From: Astrocystis sublimbata
Taxonomy: Eukaryota; Ascomycota; Sordariomycetes; Xylariales; Xylariaceae
Assembly: GCA_022453515.1 (NCBI GenBank)
Contig: JAJNNY010000129.1
Coordinates: forward strand, 1-31,514
DNA: 31,514 bases
Direction: 5' to 3'
The notes beneath the pieces were generated by a model, which was not told the origin of the DNA, searched no databases, and saw nothing but the letters and a program-made list of their open reading frames with translations. How positions within the stretch are numbered: the first letter of the stretch is position 1; every line of letters begins with the position of its first letter. The translations under genes and the position numbers were made by a program. Of the stretch, positions 20,641 through 31,343 are shown in pieces.

Positions 20641-22101
20641 ATGTCCCGAGACAGACCGCAACCAGAATTGAGCACTGTTGACAATTATAACAGGAGATTT
20701 GGGCGGTATGACTTCAAGCGATTCGATCATCTTGTCTCTCAACACGCTTCGCTTGGCGATGCCTCGCTAGGTAAATCCATGTCGACTGTAAATTTCTCTT
20801 CAAAAGTCAAAATGGGGAACTTTGGAGGGTTGCGATTCGGCGGGCATCATTTATCTCGATTTGGCGTTCAGTCAGCCAAGCGACTGTCGCTTGAAGAGCG
20901 CGACTGTGCAGGTCACATTGGACGACGACGACGAGCATTTGGTGCGGCAGTTTCGGACACCAAGCTCGCGTCCACCTGTTCAAATAGTCAAATATGGCCC
21001 GCGACATATGACGGGAGAACCAAAGGTGCGGGCATTCTGGATTTATAGCGTTCAGAAACATCTTCTCTACATTGGCCTCTGAATCAACAGCTGACTCCAA
21101 GTATTGCAGTATGAACGAGTTACCACTCACAACAAGTTTGTTCCGTCGGTTGAGATAGGCCCCTTTGGAGGCGCAGGAGGGGTAGGCAGAGAATCTGCCA
21201 AGGAGACTGTGAGAGAATGCCGGTGGACGTTTGAGAGCCACTTAATGACAGGCAGTCGCAAGAGGAGAACGAACAATTGGGCATATAAAGTTCTCCAGTG
21301 GCAGATTACCGAGAATGAACTGAACACCCAGTCAATGCACAGTAACACTGTTCATACCGCATTCTCCTTCGTTCATGGGGGCCAACCTTTCTTTATGCGT
21401 GTGGAAGTCGGCGGAAGACTCGAAAGATGGAGATCAGACCTCGGGCACCAGATAAGGCATAAAATGAGCAAGCTGAGATTTCCAGCCAGTTCGCAAAACG
21501 CGCGATATGCTACAACACTTATCAACTTCAACGGACGGGACCAGTTTACCACACCGCTAGATGGATTGGTCCAAGGCCTTGAACTTGCCATGGAACATGA
21601 GAATATGACATCGCCGGTCGAGCTTAAAGGAAGCCAGCAGCCAAGATTCTTTCAAGCTGATTCGGAAGAGTCAGGATCGGCAACTCCGAGTGGGAAACAA
21701 CCAGATTCTCAGCATTTACTGGAAGAGCAAAGAGATCCCACCGCACCAACTATCGAAAACATCGCCTCACTATCGTCCAGATGGCTGATGGCACCTCCCA
21801 TAACTCCCTTGCCCCCTCGTCGAATTTGGCACCACTCTCACAAGTCCGAGACAATAATACGCATATGGTGGAGGAAGTTTTAGAAAGGCAGAGTTCGAAT
21901 GCAACAAGGCCACAAACGGGAAGCGAAGACGAAGCAGGAGGGACAAATACCGCAACATTCCAGTCAAGAGAGCTACAAAGCCGCGCGTCTGAGGTAGACC
22001 TCGGTACCGTCATGTTCATTTTTAGAGTGTGGATGTTGCAGACATTAGCAACATTGTTGGGGTACGGCACGAACAAGTCAGTCGAGTCGCCCGCCTCATA
22101 A
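20641..22101 (+). CDS. Uncharacterised fungal protein with C-terminal hydrophobic segment; frame break near 21780
   Basis: Proposed exons: 20641-20787, 20828-21025 and from 21110 onward. The 84-nt intron (21026-21109) is convincing; the first is only 40 nt. The core reads DSAGIIYLDLAFSQP, SATVQVTLDDDDE, then RWTFESH, LQWQITENELN, HTAFSFVHGGQPFFMRVEVGG and TIENIASL. I recognise this pattern from uncharacterised Sordariomycete proteins, without a named function. After IASLSS (~21777) the frame must shift by one to continue through an acidic linker to a hydrophobic segment (MFIFRVWMLQTLATLLGYG) and the stop at 22101. Without the shift it ends at 21883 in unlikely sequence. No canonical intron explains the shift, so an indel is suspected. 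It converges on the GNAT gene. Confidence 0.55.
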
Positions 22102-22224
22102 TATGACGCTGCCCTCGTTGACAGAACCCAGGATCTCGATCTGATAGTCATGAGACAACGTTTACTTTCAATTTTCAAAATTTCCATGCTGCGCCGATTT
22201 TCGAAGAGTTCGACCGAAATCCTT

Positions 22225-23072
22225 TCAGATGCAGGATGTGAGATCTCTGCCGGCCTTTCTCTGTACATCTCGCCATTCGTCCTCGAGAATGCCGTAGATG
22301 AGTCCATCGCTAGAACACTCCGGCTCGGTTATTACAAACTCTGATGCAATCTGTGAATGCTGGAAATTGCAAGAACAGACTAAAGTGTTTTGGAAAGATT
22401 GTACTCACTGCCATTGCCCGGCAAACCACATGTGGTGGCGTATGCGACCTTCTAGTTGAAACCCGAGCCTTTCATAGAGTTTCGAGGCGCCAGTATTGAA
22501 GGAGAATGCCTGTATTTGCACACGATGTAGCCCAGCCATTTGGAAGGCCCACCAAAGCGACCAACTAATGGCTTCGTTCCCGTAACCATTTCCTTGATGC
22601 TTCTCAAGATATCAATGCTAACATCGGTCCATCTGTGCGGAGCCCAAGATGGGGGGTTCGCCTTCAAGCAAAGAATACCAACTGGCTCGCCGACTGGGTC
22701 ATTCTCGTTGGGCAAACAGATAATGACGCCAAGCAGGCATTTCGTAATGCTAGAATACGAATATTAAAAAAACTGTGCCTGAGAGTGGGCGTGGATGATC
22801 ATACGGTGTTCGGGGAATGAATTCGAGAGTCCAGAAGACCTGGGACACAATTCATACAGAGAAAAATGAATGGAACGTGAAACTGACTGTTCTTTGAAGT
22901 CATTGCTGTTTTTGATGCTCTCTGGTCTCAGCAACCCGTAGCTAGAGCCTGATTGCGCCTCTGCGTCCCGCTGTATTGCATGCACGAATGCCCCATCTTC
23001 CTGGCTGTCCTCGACGGCGCGATAAACAAGCCGCTTGGAGTGAAAGGGGTCGAATGGTTTTACTGTCGACAT
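22225..23072 (-). pseudogene. GNAT-family N-acetyltransferase with one or two frame breaks
   Basis: Exon 1 (23072-22888) starts MSTVKPFDPFHSKRLVYRAVE, as in RimJ/RimL-type GNAT enzymes, which transfer an acetyl group from acetyl-CoA to an amine. Exon 2 (22749-22409) gives LLGVIICLP, then WTDVSIDILRS. The acetyl-CoA-binding loop QGNGYGNEAI and the segment ending YERLGFQLEGRIRHHMWFAGQW are in a different frame, one base lost near 22597-22601. Exon 3, roughly 22359-22225, encodes SSDGLIYGILEDEWR, the typical C-terminus, but its phase also disagrees with the GTGAGT donor at 22408, hinting at a second missing base. Substrate unknown. It is either a decaying gene or an intact gene with consensus errors. 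Confidence 0.75.
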
Positions 23073-23524
23073 GGAAGCTGCAAAATTGTATGAAATAAAG
23101 AAAAGAATCCCTAAGTTTGCAGGAGGATAGTTGCAAGATCGCCATCCATTTCATAGCGATGCCCATGTCTTAAAATACCTAGGTCGTTGACCGCTAGTCC
23201 ACATCGGGCTCACCGGAGTACAGTAACGTGTCGTTGGTGCTCCAGCGACAATCCAATAAACCCAATGTTGCTGGAAACCTTACCAGGAAAAAAGTGGCAT
23301 ATTGTAAAATGTTACTTGGAGACATTGCACGACTATCCCATGTGTGGGTAACCGATAACTTGTGTCAAGTCAACTTCCCTCTGGGTTTTCGCCACCAGGG
23401 TTTGCTCTCGTCGACATTGGAGGTGTTGATTGGAAATCCTTCAGCAAAGCTGAAGATAGTATAACTTGGCGAATTGACGAAGATAAAAAACTCATCATCA
23501 CCGACCAGTCTGCCTGGGTTCATT
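23073..23524. other. Intergenic region, nothing recognised
   Basis: About 450 bp between the GNAT start and the F-box gene's 3' end, both on the minus strand. It includes a TACCTAGGT element at 23176-23184, within 110 bp of the GNAT ATG. Short plus-strand frames here lack coding character. Confidence 0.4.
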
Positions 23525-25861
23525 TCAGAAGGACAAGGGACGAACGGTCTCTTCCACTTCGGATCTGGCGAGAATTCTTGCAGAGCATCTATAAAAACTC
23601 GTGCAGTTCAATCCTCGTACTTGCAGGTCATCGCTCACACCCTTCAAATCAAAAGGCAGTTGATGACGGCGGTATAGCAAAGGCGCACTGTCAGGTATCG
23701 TAGTATACATCGGTATTGGCGTATCCCTATGCCGCAGCGCATCGATCGCAGTGCAAGGAGCAAGTGTCATGACAGGTCGTCGATTTGACGTACATTGTCT
23801 CTGAAATCGGTCGTCCATGATGAACAGCATGTTATTCCAGATGTGAGAGATCCAGGGGCTCAGTTCACCTAGGTGATGACGAAGGGTCGTGAAAGATTTC
23901 GTGTAGATGTTGAAACATAGTGAAGCAAGCTGTCGAGATCTCTGGCCACAGGGGCAAGCATCTTCTGGCAAACCACCGGTACTTGAGGGCTCTTGCACAA
24001 CTTGGACCACTGTAAGCATCGACGTCAGCAACTGCCTTTGAGAATGCCAAACTCGCTCATGGCTGGGGTATCTCCAGGTATCCCAAGAAGACGTACGCCT
24101 ATTTCTTATGCCTCGGGGACTTGCTAGGAAATGATTATAAATAGCATCTATGGCTACCTAGGTACTCACAGATGTAGCCTCCAAAAGAGTTTACTTTCTC
24201 CCACTTGAGCAGTCCTCGTTCCGTTGTCCTCGGATCGGAGTAGATACGATCCTGCATGATATACGTTCCAACGATACCACTTTCATTGCATTCGTACACT
24301 GTCAGTTTACCGGACTCATCGAGAGCTAGAGTGGCCACGTAAAACATGTCGTTAACAGCAGGCGACAAAATGAAGTCAATAAGCAGCTGACTGTTTCTAA
24401 GATAAAAACCCCGCTACGTAGCATGCTAAGGTCAGCCATTTACTCATGGTAAAGAAATGCACAAGGATTCGGGGGGTTGGAGTATTCCAGGACCAAGACA
24501 ACTTATCAAGGTATCTGCTGCTTCCGCGAATTGAATGAGGGGGGGGGGGGGATAAAATGTTCCAGCGGCGTACCTGGAAAGAAAGCCAGATCCTGGGCGT
24601 CCACACCGGTGGCCCGCCCGCTGCAATATACTCTCTTGGGTAACACGAGAGTTTCTGCACTTTAGGGAAAGTTAGTAATACTATGGGTACGGTGGTGATT
24701 CTGGAGAAGGTTGGACCTTCCTGAAAAATCGGCTTGGCTAGCGGTGCAAGCGACAGAGGAAATATAAACGCTGCAAAGAACTCACTATCGATTCGTTGTA
24801 ACTTGCCACCAAATCTCCAAATATAGATATCAGAGTTTTGTGAAAGTATCAATACTCTTTCGTCTTCCGTAATGCAACGCTTAAAGTTCTCGGGTACCTC
24901 AAAGGAATCCAAACGATCAAGCTCCAAATGCCATACGTGCAATTTAGTGCCATGCCCCATGATGAACAATTTACTGCCCATAGCTGTCTTGTATCCGCGA
25001 ACTGATTGGTCACGCTTGGGGAATTGGTATGCTTTTCTCGTCCGTGTGTGCAAATCATCGACAATGGCTATGTACTGCGGTAGGTGGATTCAGCAATCAC
25101 CAATCTGGCGAGGCACGACAAGAACATCCAATGGCGTATAATGTGTTGGTTCACTGATGGGCTTGATGAAGGGCATAACTTACTGGCATGCTATAGCCCT
25201 CAGGCCACCAGGCGACGCGGCCATTTCTATACATCATGAATCGAGAGAAGCGCTGCGCGTCGTCCACTTCAAGGTCCTCGACGCTCTCGTATGAATGAAC
25301 GCCGCCGTCGATGGCAAGGGACATTTTTATTCCATTGGAAGAACTCATCGGATGCAAGACTAAACCCATAATGCATAGCCGCGGCGAACTTGGCATCGGT
25401 CCGTTTGCAGATGCGACGAAGTCTTCGGCGGAACATCTCGCTCCTTCGCGGCTCATCGTTAACAGCAAGGCATATCTGTTGCGCCAGCCCCGAGAACCAG
25501 TAGTCAGCCAGCGCAGGCCAGATTTCATCACTGAGCCACACCAGGCGTATGACTTTACTAGCATCCAAGGCCGCATCTAAGTCTCTAGGTTCCAAATAAC
25601 TGATAACCAGCACATCTACGATAGGGAAAGTCAGTTACCGCTTCTTGGAGCATGCCTCATGGGGACTGCATCAACTCATGAACCATATCGCCGCTGATAT
25701 GCTGACTATTACGGCGGCGAATTGGGAGGAGCAGGAAGTAATTTCAAAAGGATCTTACGCAGCTCGAATGGGAGACGCGCAAAGACGTCGTGGGCATGAC
25801 TTGTCAGCGCTGGAATCCGGTGCCTGGTTGGGCGATGAAACTTTGCCAGGAATGCCTTCAT
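23525..25861 (-). CDS. F-box domain protein (fungal family), with two frame breaks
   Basis: Exon 1 (25861-25759) and exon 2 (from 25615) join in phase to give the F-box: LPFEL, then VISYLEPRDLDAALDAS. F-box proteins bind Skp1 and bring substrates to an SCF ubiquitin ligase. The rest matches a family common in Sordariomycetes: GVHSYESVEDLE, MMYRNGRVAWWPEGYSMP, exon 3 from 25074 (YIAIVDDLHTRTRKAY, RGYKTAMGSK, HVWHLELDRL, DIYIWRFGG), an exon from about 24390 to 24170 (FYVATLALDESGKLTVYE, LLKWEKVNSFGGYI) and the last exon 24009-23525 (CFNIYTKSFTTLRHH). The frame breaks near 25301-25312 (one extra C) and near 24605 (one G missing). Several splices are phase-consistent, so the gene looks real. Start ATG 25861 is the best guess. 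Confidence 0.75.
24539..24551. repeat. 13-G homopolymer
   Basis: A run of 13 G, in the inferred F-box intron between 24574 and about 24390. It is a difficult sequence for most platforms and a likely length-error site, but outside the inferred exons. Confidence 0.9.
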
Positions 25862-26906
25862 TCTATGCTTCAGCCTAACGAAAACGATACGTTGTAACGG
25901 TAAACTCATAAATCCAGTTCCTTGGACGACGCCAAGTCGGGGAGAGTGCAGGCCAGGCTTCGACTTTGGGATCTTGAAACCGAAGACCAACGAAGTGTCC
26001 CCGTACATAGTACGTACAGTAATATGGCACTGTAGATAAGTACATGTTGGAATCGAGGAATGCCACCTGCACAGGCCGCCAGGGTGCCGGGCAGGGGGCT
26101 CGTCGGCTGAGGTGACATGTGTAGGAAATGTACAGAAAATGATTATTAGCTGGAAATAGCACAGCCAAGTAGTTCCTAACGGATGTTAACTATTCTATTG
26201 CAAGAAATACATGTCTAGCGATTTGACATCAATCAATTTATCTCTCCAGATTACTAGGTACCTAGTCTGTGACTTTGGGTCTCAACATCACTCCCCTGCA
26301 CTAAGTGAACGCCGAGTACATTCAGCCAATCATTTCACTTGAGCTCGTATTTCACGAGTTAACCTCCAATCTACAACTACTACTCTTATAGTAGTACCTA
26401 GGTAAGTCCACTCCCTTTTCTTATTTTTGTGTTGAGTTACGTGTTGTTTTGTCAATACACGTCCAATTGAAACTTTGTCTCGGACACGAAGTGCAACGTA
26501 AGCAAGCAATGGATCGGCCGTAAGATCTACAATGTCTCTGTTCGGACTAGCTAAGGTCTGGTAACGTCGACCTCAATATCAAACTGAACTTGACGCACTG
26601 CCACGAATTATGCGTAACCTGGGTAGGCGATAGGTGACACCAGAATCGAAATGACGTCAGGCTTAGTCAACCTTGAATGTCACAATCCGAAATACCATTA
26701 GGTTTAGGTAGGTAGGTATTGCCCCGACCTTCGAAGAGACACATTACACTTACACCAACACAACAACTCGCTCTAGCTCTTATCCAGTATTTCTTGTCAG
26801 AGACTTGCCACGAACTCATAAATCAAGAACACCTACACTGCCATCGTTACCAGCTCGTACTCGAATTAGCATCGCGCATAGCCGCTATTCTCCCTCTGTG
26901 GTCAAG
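25862..26906. other. Intergenic region between divergent genes
   Basis: About 1 kb between the F-box start (minus) and the small-protein gene (plus). It contains a perfect 14-bp palindrome ACTAGGTACCTAGT at 26253-26266, TACCTAGGTA at 26395-26404 and TAGGTAGGTAGG-type repeats near 26705. These probably lie in the promoters or leaders of both genes. No gene is seen. Confidence 0.45.
26253..26266. promoter_or_regulatory. 14-bp palindrome of the TACCTAGGTA class
   Basis: ACTAGGTACCTAGT is perfectly self-complementary. It is one of several related elements at 23176, 24155, 26395, 28745, 28877 and 29007. A homodimeric regulator site is possible; no factor is known to me. Confidence 0.35.
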
Positions 26907-27212
26907 ATGAGCGACACCAAGACAGACCAAAACCAAAGCGTTCCAGCAAAGGACACAGAGCAGCAGGCGACGGCCACATCTACGTCTGCAGCTGACGCTT
27001 CGAAGACCGAAAACGGCTCGACGTCTTCCGGAACGCAGGAACCGCTGCAACAGACTGGCCCTGGGCCGAAACAGCTACTCTCCCATTTCCGCGGCATGCC
27101 GAATCAGTGGGAAAAGAACCGAGGTGAGTACTTCGCAGACAGACACGAGGAGTGACCTGGAAGTCGGCCCTTAGCTAACTACTGCATAGCTCCGAAGAAG
27201 GATGGCGAATAG
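26907..27212 (+). CDS. Small disordered protein, 79 residues
   Basis: Two exons, 26907-27123 and 27190-27212, with a GTGAGT donor and a CATAG acceptor, join in phase. The first ~50 residues are Ser/Thr/Gln/Glu/Lys-rich and disordered. The C-terminal third (LLSHFRGMPNQWEKNR, then APKKDGE) looks like the conserved part. There is no signal peptide or membrane segment. An upstream in-frame extension from 26805 starts without a good ATG and is rejected. Function unknown; small abundant fungal proteins of this kind are often stress- or sporulation-related, which is only a guess. It converges on SPC34. Confidence 0.6.
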
Positions 27213-27579
27213 AAGCCTGAGGTCAGCGACTGGACGGCATGATTTCGGTTGCGTTTGATGGTGTAGGGATTACCAAGTGGTCGAAACAAACAGCACTAAA
27301 GACGTATCATTAAACAAAACCTCAATAAATGAACATGTAATTGGAGACACAGAGATGCTCATATCACTGCCAGGACTTGAGAAAGCTATCCTAGTCTAGC
27401 TGGTTTCCTCTAACGTGATGGACCCCCACGCTTCTCTCAGCAGAACATTTCGGTTGTGTGAGGGTATCTGTAAGACGGACGCTTTGGGGCACATCGGGGA
27501 ATGATCGTGATGAGAGGATGTATTAGGTAGTCAACGCCATACTTGGCAGGGGGTATCATCAATGCCAATTCTAATTCTT
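27213..27579. other. Convergent 3' region
   Basis: About 370 bp between the stop codons of the small-protein gene and SPC34, probably shared 3' untranslated sequence. No gene is seen. Confidence 0.45.
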
Positions 27580-28404
27580 TCACATGTGCAGCAAATTGCT
27601 AAGATCCTTGTCCATGCCGCGGAGTCTCTCCTGGAGCTCTTTCTTTTTCCGCTCCATCTCGCGCACCTCAGCCTCCACCCTCCTCAGGTCTTCCTCAGTC
27701 TTCAAATTGTCACCGTCGCCGGCGTCACTTTGGTGCCCCTCCTCATCCTCCTCCTCATCGTCCCTCCAGTGGTCTCTGTTCATCTGCCTCAGGGCCTCTG
27801 TCTGCTCTTCGACCTTGGCTTCGTAGTACGCGAGCGTGCTCCGGCTGTGGGCGTATTTGGTGCGCTGCGCTGCTATTCGCTCAGGCGCGCCCTGCAACGG
27901 GTATACGCCGCAGAGCTTCTCGGCACCTCGGAGGAGCACCTCGACGTCGACATCATCTTTGCCGCCACACCGCTCGCTGCGCCGGATCTGCTCGTGGAGG
28001 TCGCCTCCCAAGACAGCGGCGACGGCCGTGTTGCGCTTCGGGGCTGCGCCGGCTCTACCGTTGTTCGCGGACGTGGTCACCTCGCCGGAGGCAACGTTGA
28101 AGACGGTCTGGCGACGCGACGATGGCTTCGTGGGTTCCTGCGGGGGCGCGGTCGGCAGGGGCGGTGGGGGCGGTACGGAGAAGAGGGCGCGCTCGTGGGC
28201 CTCGGTGTCGCGGATGAGGGAGGTGATGTCGTGGTTGGAGAGAAGTGCGTTGGTGAAGATCTTGGGCGGGGGGAATCTGTTGTTGTCGCGTGAGCCCGTG
28301 ACAGGTTGGCGGTTCGGTTCGGGACGCAGCAGTGCTTACGGGAGACTGTCGATGCCTTGGCATGATATCGCGATCTGCTCAAAGTGCGCTGAAAGTAGAG
28401 ACAT
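27580..28404 (-). CDS. SPC34: DASH/Dam1 complex subunit Spc34
   Basis: Spc34 belongs to the DASH (Dam1) complex, which forms rings on microtubules and couples kinetochores to spindle ends in fungi. Exon 1 (28404-28340) encodes MSLLSAHFEQIAISCQGIDSL; a 63-nt intron (GTAAGC donor, CAACAG acceptor) joins in phase to exon 2 (28276-27580). Total 253 residues. Family features: the N-terminal FPPPKIFTNALLSNHDITSLIRDTEAHERALFS block, here in two overlapping parts FPPPKIFTNALLS and NHDITSLIRDTEAHERALF; a Pro-rich linker; RRQTVFNVASGEV; a middle block VDVEVLLRGAEKLCGVYPLQGA; an acidic stretch; and a C-terminal coiled coil (~215-253). Length and order fit filamentous ascomycete Spc34. The coding sequence is more GC-rich than its neighbours and has no frame defect. 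Confidence 0.93.
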
Positions 28405-31343
28405 GATGGGCAGACGCGGGCCAGGCGCGAGTTTGAAAGCCGAGAGAGGCGGGCTTGTATCTCAGGATCTAGCAGGACAAATGCGGTGGTTTAGGACTAC
28501 GATAGTAAACATGCCCTAGGCTGAGGAGACAAGGGCATAAGGTTGTCGTCCATTGCATGCGTAGGTACAATTAGGAATGATTTACAGTGATCTTGAATCG
28601 CGTCTTGACAGACTGGAGGTGCCCAGGTGGGGAGCGGTGGGCGGGATCGCTGGCTGGCATGGAGGTTGGAGGGGCAAATGGAGGGGTTAGTGGCAACCTT
28701 ATGGTAGTGGCCTGGCTTTAGGGGGGCGAGGGGGTATCTCTCTCAGGTACCTACTTGGTCCCTGGCGACCTGGCACGCCTAGGATGCCGGGTAGCTTGCG
28801 GGAAACTATCAATTTATCATTTAAACTTCTACATGTTTTGAGTCCATCACTTACAATCAATTGAGTTGCTGGTGGATACCTAGGTGCCTAGTAGGTATAT
28901 ACATCAGCACATATACGCCATCGATAAGCAATCATGCATGATGTCAAGTCCATCTTGTTAAGAGCGTGTCCATTATAGACTTGCCTCAGACTACTCGTAC
29001 AGTGTTTACCTACATGTAGGTACCTTACGGTAGGTAGGTATAAATTGCTGGATTAGTTCCGTCATATTGGCCGAGCAACAGAACACATGTGTCGGGCATG
29101 ATCAGACCTACTGTCGATCGATTTGAGTACTATATCCGACAGCAGGTGCCTCCCTCGGGTGCTGCTGTGAGGTGCGGCTCACATCATTACGCATGCATCG
29201 CCCTAAGGTGGCGCGGGCAGTGGTCTATGAGCAGGTCACTATGTAAGTAAGATGTAGGCATGAGGTGCTAGGTCGCCATCCGCCGGGTCAAATAGGGAAG
29301 ATCTCTCCGGGTCTGCGATAGGTTTTGATGGAGCGCCGCAGATAACATGAGGTTGTCAGGCGCTTCTCGACACTAAGGTTCTCCAGGTGCTCGCCTAGGG
29401 ACTGCACGGGCAGCGGATTTATAGAAGATCTTTATGCGTCTCGTCTCGCCCATATTAGCTTGCCGTCTTAGGCAGGTCGAAACCCGCACTAACGGTGCTC
29501 AGGTAATCGGCTAAGCTTAAGTAAGCCCGGTACGTACCTCAGGGCTCCTAGGCAAGCAAGTACCAGTTGGGCTTAGACGCCAGCGAGCGGCATCTGCGTA
29601 AGTCCCGGGTCGTTCTATGTACATAAGAGCAATGGGCGCGAACAGCCGCATCCCTTCACCACCTGGGCAGTTCATCAGAGATAAGGTAGGTGGCTTGCGA
29701 GGGCCCAGGAGAACATATAACGGACGGCGTTTATGGGCCCAGTCCCAGTCCCAATTGTCCTATTATCCGTCTCCTTTTCGCCTCTGGCACGCAGGACCCT
29801 TGGGCTCGGGTCCCGATGGGTGGCCGCCAGCCAAGCAACGACCCTCCACCGCCCTCACCACCATTCCCTTCTCTCTATCATGCAGCACGGGGTCCCACGA
29901 TAATTGGGCACGAAGACTGCCGCCATCCCTGACCCCTTGGATCTGACTCGACGCTCGACGCCCGCTGGCCCCATCGCCCGCGGTACTCTGGTACTATGCT
30001 CTTGTGTCTTGTCTCCCATCGTCCATTCGCATCTCGCATAGACAGCGCTCCCAGAAGCGCCTGAAGTAGCTAGCTTCGCCGTGCTAAATCCTCGTTCGAG
30101 TCGTAACAGACTCTTTAATAAACCAGGGACACAGGCATCAGGCTCGACAGGGACATGGAGACTGACAGCTCAATGCCTCCAATTCCCGTCGGCTTCCCAC
30201 CGCCACCGCTCGTTAGTCGTTTGTCTAAAGAGTCGTCATCGCCGCTCACTTGAATGCACTGCACTACCTTACACTAGTTCTCGTCATGTCTCGTGCTATC
30301 TCCCATCGCCACTAACTCCCACGTCCCATACCGCAAGAGAGACCATGTATACACATAGTACTATGGCACCGCAGTAGAGGGACCAGGGACTACCTGGGAA
30401 TCTAGTGAGCATTGCTGCCCAAGCCCGCAACAACACCGCGAAAACCTCCGACATAGGCTCGTCGACGAGCTTGACCAAGCCCGCCTCCTCCTCTTTCGCC
30501 GGCTGCTCCATTGATGCCCTCAATTCCGGCTCCGCAAAGGGGAAAAAACCGCATTTTATCGCTCACCACTTTTGTGATAGAGCTATTCAGTATATTGGTT
30601 GGCGTCTATCAGTCCATCTGCTGCTGGGCCCGCCCCCAACCCATCCACGCCCCTGGCACTTTGGACGTATGAGAGCCGCTCCTGTGAGCTCGTCCGGCAG
30701 AAAAACTGGATCAGCCCGTGTCTGTCTTCGTCTCCATTGAATTTTTTTTTTCTCCCTCGATTCTTGAAACGTGCAGCCAGCGCATTGCGCCAGCGCTCCT
30801 CTTGCCCCTCCTGCTCTGCTCCGGCCACATGGTTGGGAGACATAAAATCCAACGACCCGGCATATTTCGTCAACAACCGACCAATTTCACACTGAGATTT
30901 CCTTGTCTCTCGCGCTGAACTGCTCCTCCATACATGACCACAGGCAAACGGCGATCGTTGGAACCCGTCTTAGCTGAGCCTTCCCACATCTCTCCGTTGG
31001 GACCAGACCAATACGTGCTATATCAGGGGCTGTGCTTCACGCCAACCTACCGCTTCTGATTCCATCTTCTTGGGCGAAGAAACCGTGCAGCCTTCCCAGG
31101 CCTGCATCAACCTCAGCCATTTAAGAGACTATCATGACAAGCTATCGGACAGTGTTCACTTCTCCACGTTGGAGGTTCTTGCTCTGGGGCTTCACACCTT
31201 AATCATTGAGCGATCAATCTCACCGTCCCACGCACCCTACTTTTCATCACCCCGCGATCTTGACCCCACACTGTCAGATTCGAAGCGACTTGACTCGCTC
31301 CAACGGGAGCCATCCCACGACATAAGCCAACCCACCACAGGAG
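28405..31343. other. 2.9-kb region without a convincing gene
   Basis: Scattered short frames of 80-110 codons overlap in several phases with no recognisable content. Between 28740 and 29045 there are many TACCTA/TAGGTA elements, including a perfect 16-bp palindrome at 29007-29022. The part from about 30,000 on is C/T-rich with many CCATC and TCTC stretches, like long fungal promoters or 5' leaders. It probably holds the SPC34 promoter and an unusually long upstream region of the next gene. A non-coding RNA or poorly conserved gene cannot be excluded. Confidence 0.4.
29007..29022. promoter_or_regulatory. 16-bp perfect palindrome
   Basis: TACCTACATGTAGGTA equals its own reverse complement and is followed by TACCTTACGGTAGGTAGGTA (29021-29040). 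It lies about 600 bp upstream of the SPC34 ATG and belongs to the same motif class as the elements at 24155 and 26395. Confidence 0.35.

Noticed and set aside
20807..21241. 144-codon minus-strand frame opposite the 20.6-22.1 kb gene
   Set aside because: The plus strand carries family-like motifs with plausible splices; the minus frame is a shadow.
21750..22307. 185-codon minus-strand frame
   Set aside because: It overlaps the GNAT last exon in a different frame and the plus-strand gene; both alternatives are better supported.
23362..23703. 113-codon plus-strand frame
   Set aside because: Largely antisense to the last F-box exon, which has clear family sequence.
27562..28293. 243-codon plus-strand frame, very Leu/Val/Gly-rich
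   Set aside because: Antisense shadow of SPC34 caused by its GC-rich codons.
29617..29946. 109-codon plus-strand frame upstream of the last gene
   Set aside because: Low complexity, overlapping frames in other phases are equally open, and there is no recognisable domain or splice pattern.
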